Shown one piece after another: positions 7,405 through 13,348 of a stretch of 16,088 nt of DNA. Within the stretch, counting starts at the first letter, position 1, and the number at the start of each line of letters is the position of its first letter. The stretch is from assembly GCA_030694835.1 (NCBI GenBank), contig JAUYUF010000271.1, forward strand, positions 1-16,088, written 5' to 3'. The position numbers and the translations under genes are program-made. The stretch comes from Flavobacteriaceae bacterium (GTDB taxonomy: Bacteria; Bacteroidota; Bacteroidia; Flavobacteriales; Flavobacteriaceae). A model generated the notes under the pieces. That model was not told the DNA's origin. It saw nothing but the letters and a program-made list of their open reading frames with translations, and did no database searches.

Positions 7405-8127
7405 ATGAAAAATATATTATTTTTTGGATTTGCTATTTTCGTAATGCTTATTCATAGTTGCGCACCAAAAGAAAAACATGAGGAAATACCCAAAAATATT
7501 GATAGCGTAATTGTAGAATCAAATACAATTGATACTACAGCTATTCTTACTGAAATATCAGAAGAAGAAAATATTATAGAAGAGGTTAAACAAGTTCAGA
7601 AAGAAGAGATCCCTAAATCAGTTACAAAAAATCCAGGTGTAACCAAAATTATAGAGAAGGAAGTTGTAAAAACGACCACTGAGAGCAAACCAGTAATCAA
7701 AGTTGATGAGGTTGTTAAAAAAGAAGTTATCGTTGAAAAAGTTGTTGAAACTAAAAAAGAGGCAGAGGCTGTTGTAGAAGTAGTAAAAACCGCAGTAAAT
7801 AATTCAGGATGGGTTGTTCCAGCAAAGGACAAAATTTTAAAGAATCCAACAGCTAATAACAAGGAAAATAGTACAATTGGAAAAGAAATTTATTCGCTTC
7901 ATTGTAAATCTTGTCACGGAACAAAAGGTTTGGGAGATGGTCCTAAAGCTAAAAGTATGAAAGGTGATTTAGGTGATTTTTCTTCCGCAACATTTCAATC
8001 TCAAACAGATGGTGAATTGTTTTATAAAACCAAAGTAGGAAGATCAGATATGCCTTCTTTTGCTAAGAAGTTGAGCGATGAAGATATTTGGCTAACAGTT
8101 CTTTATATGAGATCTTTAAAAAAATAA
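7405..8127 (+). CDS. Lipoprotein cytochrome c with long Lys/Glu/Val-rich linker
   Basis: A 240-residue protein in three parts. Residues 1-18 are a signal peptide ending in a lipobox-like LIHS, with Cys19 as the lipidation site. Residues 20-134 are a low-complexity linker rich in Lys, Glu, Val, Thr and Ile. Residues 135-240 are a monohaem cytochrome c nearly identical to the module 2 cytochrome (C167-K-S-C170-H171, Met216). The shared domain starts exactly at the mature N-terminal motif WVVPAKD, so this looks like a lipoprotein-linker head joined to a copy of the cytochrome. It should be a membrane-tethered carrier able to reach across the periplasm. Inner- or outer-membrane placement is not certain: charged residues follow Cys19 (APKEKHEE), but no clear surface-export signal is seen. 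A terminator precedes it, and TATCTTAG at 7376-7383 is a weak -7 candidate. Confidence 0.92.
   Translation: MKNILFFGFAIFVMLIHSCAPKEKHEEIPKNIDSVIVESNTIDTTAILTEISEEENIIEEVKQVQKEEIPKSVTKNPGVTKIIEKEVVKTTTESKPVIKVDEVVKKEVIVEKVVETKKEAEAVVEVVKTAVNNSGWVVPAKDKILKNPTANNKENSTIGKEIYSLHCKSCHGTKGLGDGPKAKSMKGDLGDFSSATFQSQTDGELFYKTKVGRSDMPSFAKKLSDEDIWLTVLYMRSLKK
7945..7985 (+). repeat. 41-bp exact repeat, copy B (in the lipoprotein cytochrome)
   Basis: Identical to 7111-7151. A second match, ATGAGATC followed by TTTAAAAAAATAAA at the 3' ends of both genes, shows that the copied segment extends through the stop codon. Confidence 0.9.
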
Positions 8128-8133
8128 ACATTT

Positions 8134-8157
8134 AAAATCCTGCTTGCAGGATTTTTT
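8134..8157 (+). terminator. Intrinsic terminator after the lipoprotein cytochrome
   Basis: A 10-bp stem, AAAATCCTGC (8134-8143) with GCAGGATTTT (8146-8155), closes on a tight TT turn and is followed by Ts. It lies 6 bp after the stop and ends the respiratory region. Confidence 0.85.
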
Positions 8158-8191
8158 AAAATAAAACAGTTTTTAAATCCCATTAATAATG

Positions 8192-8199
8192 TAGTTTTG
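8192..8199 (+). promoter_or_regulatory. Candidate -7 box for rnpA
   Basis: TAGTTTTG is an exact match to TAnnTTTG, followed by C as often in Bacteroidota. No TTG is seen 17-23 bp upstream, only a TTTTT run near 8170. Transcription would start within a few bases of the rnpA ATG at 8208, giving a very short leader or none. Confidence 0.45.
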
Positions 8200-8207
8200 C
8201 ATGTAAT

Positions 8208-8603
8208 ATGTCACAAACGTTTACAAAGGAAGAACGACTTGTTAGTAAAAATTTGTTCGAACAATTATTTTCAGAAGGGAAACAACTGAAAATATTTCCA
8301 TTCCGATTGCTTTATATAAAAACAGAACTTGACACAAAGTATCCTGCCCAAGTTGCATTGGCTACTCCAAAACGATTGATTAAAACAGCAGTACATCGCA
8401 ATAGAATTAAACGTCAAATGAGAGAAGCTTATCGTAAAAATAAACAAACCTTATATGATGAATTAAAGGATAATTATGTTTTTATAATTACTTTTATGGA
8501 TACAAAAGAGTGGAAATCATCAGATGTAGAATTGAAAATGAAAGCACTGTTACAAAAATTTATCAGCACAATTAATGAAAACAATAAGCAACCTATAAAC
8601 TAA
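8208..8603 (+). CDS. rnpA: Ribonuclease P protein component
   Basis: Basic protein subunit of RNase P, which helps the catalytic RNA cut 5' leaders from pre-tRNAs in the cytoplasm. The 131 residues match the family's usual 110-135. The RNR signature is present as AVHRNRIKRQMREAY near 62-76, and the N-terminal ERLVSKNLFEQLF with the following beta strands fits the family fold. Unlike the common arrangement, rpmH is not beside it. A terminator lies just upstream and a TAnnTTTG box 9 bp before the ATG. The next gene starts 43 bp downstream without an obvious terminator, so rnpA probably heads a transcript running towards purD. Confidence 0.95.
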   Translation: MSQTFTKEERLVSKNLFEQLFSEGKQLKIFPFRLLYIKTELDTKYPAQVALATPKRLIKTAVHRNRIKRQMREAYRKNKQTLYDELKDNYVFIITFMDTKEWKSSDVELKMKALLQKFISTINENNKQPIN

Positions 8604-8646
8604 AGGTAAAAGGTTGTATTTTAGTAAGTATTAAAAATAAAAACGA

Positions 8647-10332
8647 ATGAAGAATAAAGGTAGATCTAGAGCACAAGAATCATCTGCAGCTATTGAGAAA
8701 ATGTACATCACAATGCGTCATTTATTTTCGCGCGGATTTTATAAACCAATGGGAATTTCTGGAGATTCTTTAAGAGAATCACTATTGTTGCTTAGACCTG
8801 AAATATATGGTTCGATTGCTGAAGAAAAAGTAGAATTAAACGGATTGATTTATGTTCTTGAACGTCTTCCTGACGGAATTGAAGAATGTCAATTTATCAA
8901 CTTAACAGCTGACGAAGGTTTTTCTAAATCAAATTTTAAGGTAATGATTCCTCCAAAACGTAGAAGAAATTGTTATCGTATCGATAAAAATCAAATGAAT
9001 ATTGAGATTACCAGAGGTCGTTCAGATATTTACGATATTTTAACACACCTCACTTTTTTGTTTGTTGAATCACACAAAATCATGCAAAAAGTAACTTCAA
9101 ATGAAGGGAAAGAAAGTATCAGAGAATGGAAATCTTTAGAGGAAATTGTCATCAATAACAAAAAACTTTCTCAAGAAGAAAGAGAAATAACAATTGCGCA
9201 CATTGGAAGTATTTTAGGAAGAACCTATGATGAAACCCTCGAAGCTTACAATGCATTTCATACGACAGTATATCCAGATCGATTTTTCCACATTATTTAT
9301 TGGTTAGGATATTTAGCCATGAGAGAAGTGTATCACAATGAAAAACGCTCCATTAATTTTAGCACAATTTTAAGAGAAGAAATTGGTCATCATATTTACG
9401 GAGAAATATGGGCTAATAATATTAAAAAGATGTTAGATGAGCATCAATTATTACATCGACCAATTCATATCATTAGTGCCAATATGCATAGTGTTATGAA
9501 CTCTATTTATGCTCCAATGATTTTAAATGAACATTTAAATGATGAGGGAAGAATGAATTTATTTCTTAAACTCAGCGCATCAGAAAATGAAGCGATGCGT
9601 AAAGAAGTTCAAAAATTTTCCGCCAAAAATGGATTGATTTTTATCAAAGAACCATCTGGAACTCAAATTGATGTTCAATTGATTGATACTGCTAAAATTG
9701 ATTTTTCTAAAACAAAATATACTTTTAATACAGCTGATATTGAAAATGAAAAACCAGTAATTATTGTAATGGATTACGCTTTTGGAGAACAAGCTTTTGA
9801 AACTATGGATGAACTCTTAAAGCCCTATTATACTAATGATAAGAAAACGCAGTATCTTAATGTAGAATCTGTTTCTATAATGGGTAAAGCAGGTATATTA
9901 GAGGGTGGAAAAGGAGATATCATGATTCCAACTGCACATATTTTTGAAGGAACTGCTGATAATTATCCTTTTAAAAATCAGTTAAAAAAGAAACATTTAC
10001 AGGGTCACGGATTGGAAGTTTTTGAAGGACCGATGGTTTCTGTTTTAGGAACATCACTTCAAAATAAAGATATTTTGAAGTTCTTCCATAACTCAACTTG
10101 GAATGTTATTGGAATTGAAATGGAAGGTGCTCATTATCAAAAGGCAATACAATCAGCTTCAAAAATTAGAGGAAATGTTTCCTCTAAAGTTAAAGTCCGT
10201 TATGCGTATTACGCTTCTGATAATCCACTAGAAACAGGAAGCACACTTGCTTCTGGAGGTTTGGGAACAGCAGGTGTTAAACCAACGTATATCATTACAG
10301 AGAAAATATTGGAACAAATTTTTGAACAATAA
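8647..10332 (+). CDS. Uncharacterised two-part protein with nucleoside-phosphorylase-like C-terminal domain
   Basis: 561 residues, cytosolic, no signal or membrane segment. I associate it tentatively with a Bacteroidota family of unknown function (DUF6909-like). The N-terminal part (about 1-300) is helical, with an HH-containing stretch EEIGHHIYGEIW near 244-255, and I cannot assign it. The C-terminal part (about 370-555) has marks of the PNP/UDP phosphorylase fold: MGKAGILEGGKGDIMIP at 412-428, GIEMEGAHY at 489-497 (the Met-Glu ribose-binding motif) and ASDNP at 523-527 (an aspartate in the base-binding position). A purine nucleoside or nucleotide substrate is therefore plausible and fits purD downstream. 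AMP nucleosidase has a similar architecture, but the N-terminal region does not clearly match, so no symbol is given. Confidence 0.75.
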   Translation: MKNKGRSRAQESSAAIEKMYITMRHLFSRGFYKPMGISGDSLRESLLLLRPEIYGSIAEEKVELNGLIYVLERLPDGIEECQFINLTADEGFSKSNFKVMIPPKRRRNCYRIDKNQMNIEITRGRSDIYDILTHLTFLFVESHKIMQKVTSNEGKESIREWKSLEEIVINNKKLSQEEREITIAHIGSILGRTYDETLEAYNAFHTTVYPDRFFHIIYWLGYLAMREVYHNEKRSINFSTILREEIGHHIYGEIWANNIKKMLDEHQLLHRPIHIISANMHSVMNSIYAPMILNEHLNDEGRMNLFLKLSASENEAMRKEVQKFSAKNGLIFIKEPSGTQIDVQLIDTAKIDFSKTKYTFNTADIENEKPVIIVMDYAFGEQAFETMDELLKPYYTNDKKTQYLNVESVSIMGKAGILEGGKGDIMIPTAHIFEGTADNYPFKNQLKKKHLQGHGLEVFEGPMVSVLGTSLQNKDILKFFHNSTWNVIGIEMEGAHYQKAIQSASKIRGNVSSKVKVRYAYYASDNPLETGSTLASGGLGTAGVKPTYIITEKILEQIFEQ

Positions 10333-10351
10333 TATAAATTTCCCCAAATTA

Positions 10352-10951
10352 ATGAATAATTCACTATATGTAAAGTATGGAAAACGTATTTTTGATTTTA
10401 TATTTTCTTTTTTTATTTTGGTTTTCGTTTTGTCATGGCTAATTCCTCTAATTGCTATTATAGTTTATATTGATTCTAATGAATTTGTTTTTTATTATCA
10501 AGAACGCGTTGGGGCAAAAGGAAAAGTGTTTAAAATTATCAAATTTAGAAGTATGAAAGGTGTTCCTCCAACCAATGACCCACTATTATCCAATGAAGAA
10601 AGAAACAGAATTACAGGATTAGGTAAAATTATTCGAAAATATAGAATTGATGAATTTCCTCAATTTTTTAACGTACTAAAAGGAGAAATGAGTATAGTGG
10701 GTCCGAGACCTGAACGGCAACAATTTTTGACACAAATTATTCAATATTTACCTAAATATAACGAGTTACAAGAACTTAAACCTGGTATTACATCTTTAGG
10801 TCAGATAAGATTTGGATATGCAGATTCGTTAGATGAAATGCTAAAAAGGGCGCGTTATGATCTTAAATATCTTAATAATTTAAATTTTTGGACAGATATT
10901 AAAGTCATTTTTGCAACAATATGGGTAGTATTAAATGGTAAAGGAAAATAG
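10352..10951 (+). CDS. PglC-type monotopic phosphoglycosyl transferase (bacterial sugar transferase)
   Basis: Transfers a sugar-1-phosphate from a UDP-sugar to undecaprenyl phosphate at the inner membrane, the first membrane step of a surface glycan pathway. I place the start at 10352, giving 199 residues. The open frame extends back to 10247, but those 35 codons lie almost wholly inside the upstream gene, and the family begins with YGKRIFDF as here. One N-terminal hydrophobic segment (about 15-40) is the re-entrant anchor. Motifs are QERVG at 50-54, KFRSM at 64-68, the catalytic Asp100-Glu101 in RIDEFPQ, SIVGPRPE at 114-121 and KPGIT at 143-147. Its length fits the minimal form without the extra membrane domain of WcaJ/RfbP. 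It lies 19 bp after the phosphorylase-like gene and 4 bp before purD. The sugar specificity is unknown and no other glycan genes adjoin it. Confidence 0.92.
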   Translation: MNNSLYVKYGKRIFDFIFSFFILVFVLSWLIPLIAIIVYIDSNEFVFYYQERVGAKGKVFKIIKFRSMKGVPPTNDPLLSNEERNRITGLGKIIRKYRIDEFPQFFNVLKGEMSIVGPRPERQQFLTQIIQYLPKYNELQELKPGITSLGQIRFGYADSLDEMLKRARYDLKYLNNLNFWTDIKVIFATIWVVLNGKGK

Positions 10952-10955
10952 AAAA

Positions 10956-12227
10956 ATGAATGTATTAATCATCGGATCTGGAGGAAGAGAACATGCTTTT
11001 GCATGGAAATTAGCACAAAGCCCTAAAATTGGTAATTTGTTTGTAGCTCCAGGAAATGCAGGAACAGCATCTATAGCAACCAATTTAGCAGTTGATATGC
11101 TGGATTTTCAAGCAGTTAAAAAAGCTGTTCTACAACATCAAATAAATTTAGTGTTAGTGGGTCCTGAAATTCCATTGGTTGCAGGAATTCACGATTATTT
11201 TTTATCAGACAAAGAATTAAAACATATAGCGGTTATAGGTCCTCAACAATATGCCGCACAATTAGAAGGAAGTAAAGAATTTGCCAAAGAATTTATGATG
11301 CGACATCAAATTCCAACAGCAGCCTATCAAAGTTTTACCGTTGAGCAATTACAAGAAGGTTTTAGTTTTTTAGAAACACTTTCTCCTCCATATGTATTAA
11401 AAGCTGATGGTTTAGCAGCAGGAAAAGGCGTGGTCATTTTAGAAGATTTACATGACGCTAAAGAAGAGCTAAAATCGATGCTACAGGATCAAAAATTTGG
11501 TGCTGCTAGTCGTAAAGTTGTTATCGAAGAGTTTCTTGCTGGAATTGAAATGAGTTCTTTTGTTTTAACAGATGGAAAAAATTATGTAACACTTCCCAAT
11601 GCAAAAGATTATAAACGTATTGGGGAAAACGACAAAGGATTAAATACAGGCGGAATGGGTGCTGTCTCACCTGTTTCATTTGCTAATGATGATTTCCTTC
11701 TTAAAGTAGAAGAACGTGTTATAAAAAGAACTATAAATGGTTTAAAGCAAGACAATATTCCTTTTGTCGGATTTGTTTTCTTCGGCTTAATCAATGTTGA
11801 TGGAAATCCGATGGTAATTGAGTATAACGTTCGAATGGGTGATCCTGAAACTGAAGTAGTGATTCCGAGAATTAAATCAGATTTCTTAGAATTACTAATT
11901 GCTGCATCTGAACAAAAACTAGATCAAGTTTCTATTGAAATAGACAATCGTGCTGCAGCTACAGTTATGTTAGTTTCAGGCGGATATCCAGAATCGTATC
12001 AAAATGGAAAAGAAATTACTGGATTAGAAAAAGTTACAAATTCGATTGTTTTTCATGCTGGAACCAAAAATCTAGATGATAAAATTTTAACTCATGGAGG
12101 GCGCGTTTTAGCCATCACTTCATATGGTGCTGATTTTAATGATGCCTTAAGAACATCGTATAAAAATATTTCAAAAATTGATTTTGAAGGTATGTATTAC
12201 CGTACAGATATCGGATTTGATTTGTAA
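10956..12227 (+). CDS. purD: Phosphoribosylamine-glycine ligase (GAR synthetase)
   Basis: ATP-grasp enzyme joining phosphoribosylamine and glycine in de novo purine synthesis (cytoplasm). I use the ATG at 10956: 423 residues, starting MNVLIIGSGGREHAF as in the family. The ATG at 10935 would add seven residues inside the sugar-transferase gene. Visible motifs are GSGGREHAF at 7-15, GPEIPLVAG at 69-77, the ATP-binding LKADGLAAGKGVV at 148-160, TGGMGA at 231-236 and IEYNVRMGDPETEVV at 288-302 (metal and phosphate ligands). Length and all motifs are normal for the family. It ends the rnpA transcript. It is convergent with the exonuclease gene across a 166-bp gap that has only a weak hairpin for termination. 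Confidence 0.97.
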   Translation: MNVLIIGSGGREHAFAWKLAQSPKIGNLFVAPGNAGTASIATNLAVDMLDFQAVKKAVLQHQINLVLVGPEIPLVAGIHDYFLSDKELKHIAVIGPQQYAAQLEGSKEFAKEFMMRHQIPTAAYQSFTVEQLQEGFSFLETLSPPYVLKADGLAAGKGVVILEDLHDAKEELKSMLQDQKFGAASRKVVIEEFLAGIEMSSFVLTDGKNYVTLPNAKDYKRIGENDKGLNTGGMGAVSPVSFANDDFLLKVEERVIKRTINGLKQDNIPFVGFVFFGLINVDGNPMVIEYNVRMGDPETEVVIPRIKSDFLELLIAASEQKLDQVSIEIDNRAAATVMLVSGGYPESYQNGKEITGLEKVTNSIVFHAGTKNLDDKILTHGGRVLAITSYGADFNDALRTSYKNISKIDFEGMYYRTDIGFDL

Positions 12228-12270
12228 GATTAAAGTTAGAATGTTTTAAAAGTTGGCATATTGAAAAGTT

Positions 12271-12363
12271 TCAAGGATAAATTGTATCCATTTTTCCCTC
12301 TTCGCTTAATTCCACTGCATCAATTTTAAAAAGCTCTTCATCGTTAAACAAAAAGCTTTTCAT
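12271..12363 (-). CDS. Possible small acidic peptide (30 aa), unrecognised
   Basis: An ATG-started frame 30 bp downstream of the exonuclease stop, on the same strand, encodes 30 residues beginning MKSFLFNDEELF and ending DTIYP. The composition (many Asp/Glu, balanced hydrophobics) looks protein-like rather than AT noise, and seven further open codons precede the ATG. It could be a small gene, the remnant of a larger one, or chance. The purD-side hairpin 12275-12289 falls inside it. It covers much of the 12228-12393 gap. Confidence 0.25.
   Translation of the reverse strand: MKSFLFNDEELFKIDAVELSEEGKMDTIYP
12275..12295 (+). terminator. Weak hairpin, possible purD terminator
   Basis: GGATA (12275-12279) pairs with TATCC (12285-12289) across a 5-base loop and is followed by ATTTTT. 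The stem is short and AT-rich, so termination here is uncertain, but no better candidate lies between purD and the convergent exonuclease gene. Confidence 0.25.
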
Positions 12364-12393
12364 CAGCAAGAGAATTCCTCTTCATCAATTATT

Positions 12394-13128
12394 TTAACTA
12401 ATAGAATCCTCAAAATTAGTAGTTGAAACAATAGCTTCATTGCGAAGTAGTGGTTTGTTTAGAAATCGCAAAACCAATTGCGCAATCGCTACAACGTCTG
12501 ATTCACAATATCGAACAATTCTTAAAAGATCTTGTTCTTGGTAATAAACCTGAGCTACCCTACTGCCATCGATATCTTCTTTTGGTGATGGAATTCCTAA
12601 AATTGTAGTGAGCAATTGTAAAGAAGTATAGTGTTTGTAATCACCAAACTTCCATAATTCGAGAGTGTCAATATGGTTGATTTCCCAAGGTTTTTTCCCA
12701 AATAATTGCAATTTTTCTGGCAATGAAATTTGGTTGATAATCATTCTTCTGGCAATAAATGGAAAATCAAATTCTTTTCCATTGTGAGCACATAATAAAT
12801 GATGAGGTTCTTTAAAATGGGTTTCCAACAAAGCTTTAAAGGAAGTTAATAATTCGGTTTCATCTCCATAAAAAGATTTAACTCGAAATTGTGTTAAGGA
12901 TGAATTGGCAAAAAATCCGACCGATATACAGATTATTTTTCCAAATTCTGCCCAAATACCCGCTTTGTGATAAAAATCAGCAGCACTTATTTCTTCACTG
13001 CGTTGGTATTGGGTTTTGTGCGCAAATAGTTCTTGCATTATAGGATTGAGTTGGTCAAACTCTGCAACTTCAGGTACCGTTTCAATGTCTAAAAACAAGA
13101 TGTTTTCAAGTGCAATTTTTGATAGCAT
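12394..13128 (-). CDS. 3'-5' exonuclease, PolB-proofreading-like DEDDy family
   Basis: Predicted nuclease acting on 3' ends of DNA (possibly RNA) with two metal ions. The 244 residues contain the full DEDDy set: Exo I FLDIETVP (Asp14, Glu16), Exo II AHNGKEFDFPF (Asn116, Asp121) and Exo III YCESD (Tyr207, Asp211). This matches the stand-alone family related to the exonuclease domain of B-family polymerases. No polymerase domain follows, and the length is normal for the stand-alone form. The start MLSKIALENILFLDIET is well placed before Exo I. It is a single gene flanked by repeat-rich DNA on both sides and convergent with purD. Its cellular role (repair or RNA processing) cannot be read from context. 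Confidence 0.93.
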   Translation of the reverse strand: MLSKIALENILFLDIETVPEVAEFDQLNPIMQELFAHKTQYQRSEEISAADFYHKAGIWAEFGKIICISVGFFANSSLTQFRVKSFYGDETELLTSFKALLETHFKEPHHLLCAHNGKEFDFPFIARRMIINQISLPEKLQLFGKKPWEINHIDTLELWKFGDYKHYTSLQLLTTILGIPSPKEDIDGSRVAQVYYQEQDLLRIVRYCESDVVAIAQLVLRFLNKPLLRNEAIVSTTNFEDSIS

Positions 13129-13143
13129 AAATTTTCTTTTAAC

Positions 13144-13151
13144 TAAAGATA
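13144..13151 (-). promoter_or_regulatory. Candidate -7 box for the exonuclease gene
   Basis: Reading the minus strand, TATCTTTA differs from TAnnTTTG at the last base and lies 16 bp before the ATG. No clear -33 TTG is present. Transcription would start very near the start codon. Confidence 0.25.
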
Positions 13152-13160
13152 CTTAATTAG

Positions 13161-13208
13161 TTTGAATGTTTGAATGTTAGAAAGTTAGAAAGTTGAAAGT
13201 TTATAAAG
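13161..13208 (+). repeat. Degenerate 8-bp tandem repeat (TTWGAAWG-like)
   Basis: Successive units are TTTGAATG twice, TTAGAAAG twice, TTGAAAG and TTTATAAAG, six units in about 48 bp. A TTAGAATG unit with looser copies also occurs just after purD (from 12236), so the same motif brackets the exonuclease gene. This looks like slippage-derived intergenic sequence rather than an operator array. Confidence 0.7.
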
Positions 13209-13320
13209 TATAAATTATATCAGCTGATCGCTTTCCCTTTTTCCTCATCTCTATTCGCTTATTGCCTATTTGCCTTTTCGCTCATCGCTCATCCCTATTT
13301 ACCATATAAACTTTATCTTG
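13209..13320. other. Strand-asymmetric pyrimidine-rich intergenic stretch
   Basis: After a 10-bp palindrome ATCAGCTGAT (13219-13228), the plus strand is rich in C and T to about 13300, with recurring CGCTTAT, TGCCTAT, TGCCTTTT and CGCTCAT units. No open frame, RNA fold or terminator is evident. With the purine-rich 8-bp array beside it, it makes up the 220-bp gap between the divergent exonuclease and glycosyltransferase genes. Confidence 0.55.
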
Positions 13321-13328
13321 TATCTTTC
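13321..13328 (+). promoter_or_regulatory. Candidate -7 box for the glycosyltransferase gene
   Basis: TATCTTTC matches TAnnTTTG except at the last base. It would place a transcript start about 15 nt before the proposed AUU start at 13349. No TTG is seen at the expected -33 position. Confidence 0.25.
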
Positions 13329-13348
13329 CTATCTAAAAATAGCGAGCC

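Noticed and set aside
7596..7862. 88-codon minus-strand frame opposite the lipoprotein cytochrome
   Set aside because: It is the antisense of the Lys/Glu/Val-rich linker, gives a Thr/Ser/Phe-rich low-complexity product, and has no independent support.
1..8127. Canonical alternative complex III operon
   Set aside because: There is no pentahaem ActA, no MoCo-like/Fe-S ActB fusion, no ActD or ActF, and only one NrfD-like gene per module. The Fe-S and anchored proteins differ from Act subunits.
8647..10332. Firm call as AMP nucleosidase (amn)
   Set aside because: The phosphorylase-like C-terminus is compatible, but the N-terminal region does not clearly match, so a named enzyme is not justified.
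10247..10351. N-terminal extension of the sugar transferase from 10247
   Set aside because: These codons lie almost entirely within the upstream gene in another frame and do not resemble the family. The ATG at 10352 gives the usual N-terminus.
10935..10955. purD starting at 10935
   Set aside because: It adds seven residues inside the preceding gene. The ATG at 10956 gives the standard MNVLIIGSGGREHA start.
13161..13208. CRISPR-like or iteron array
   Set aside because: Units are only 8 bp, degenerate and without spacers. No cas, rep or partition gene is nearby.
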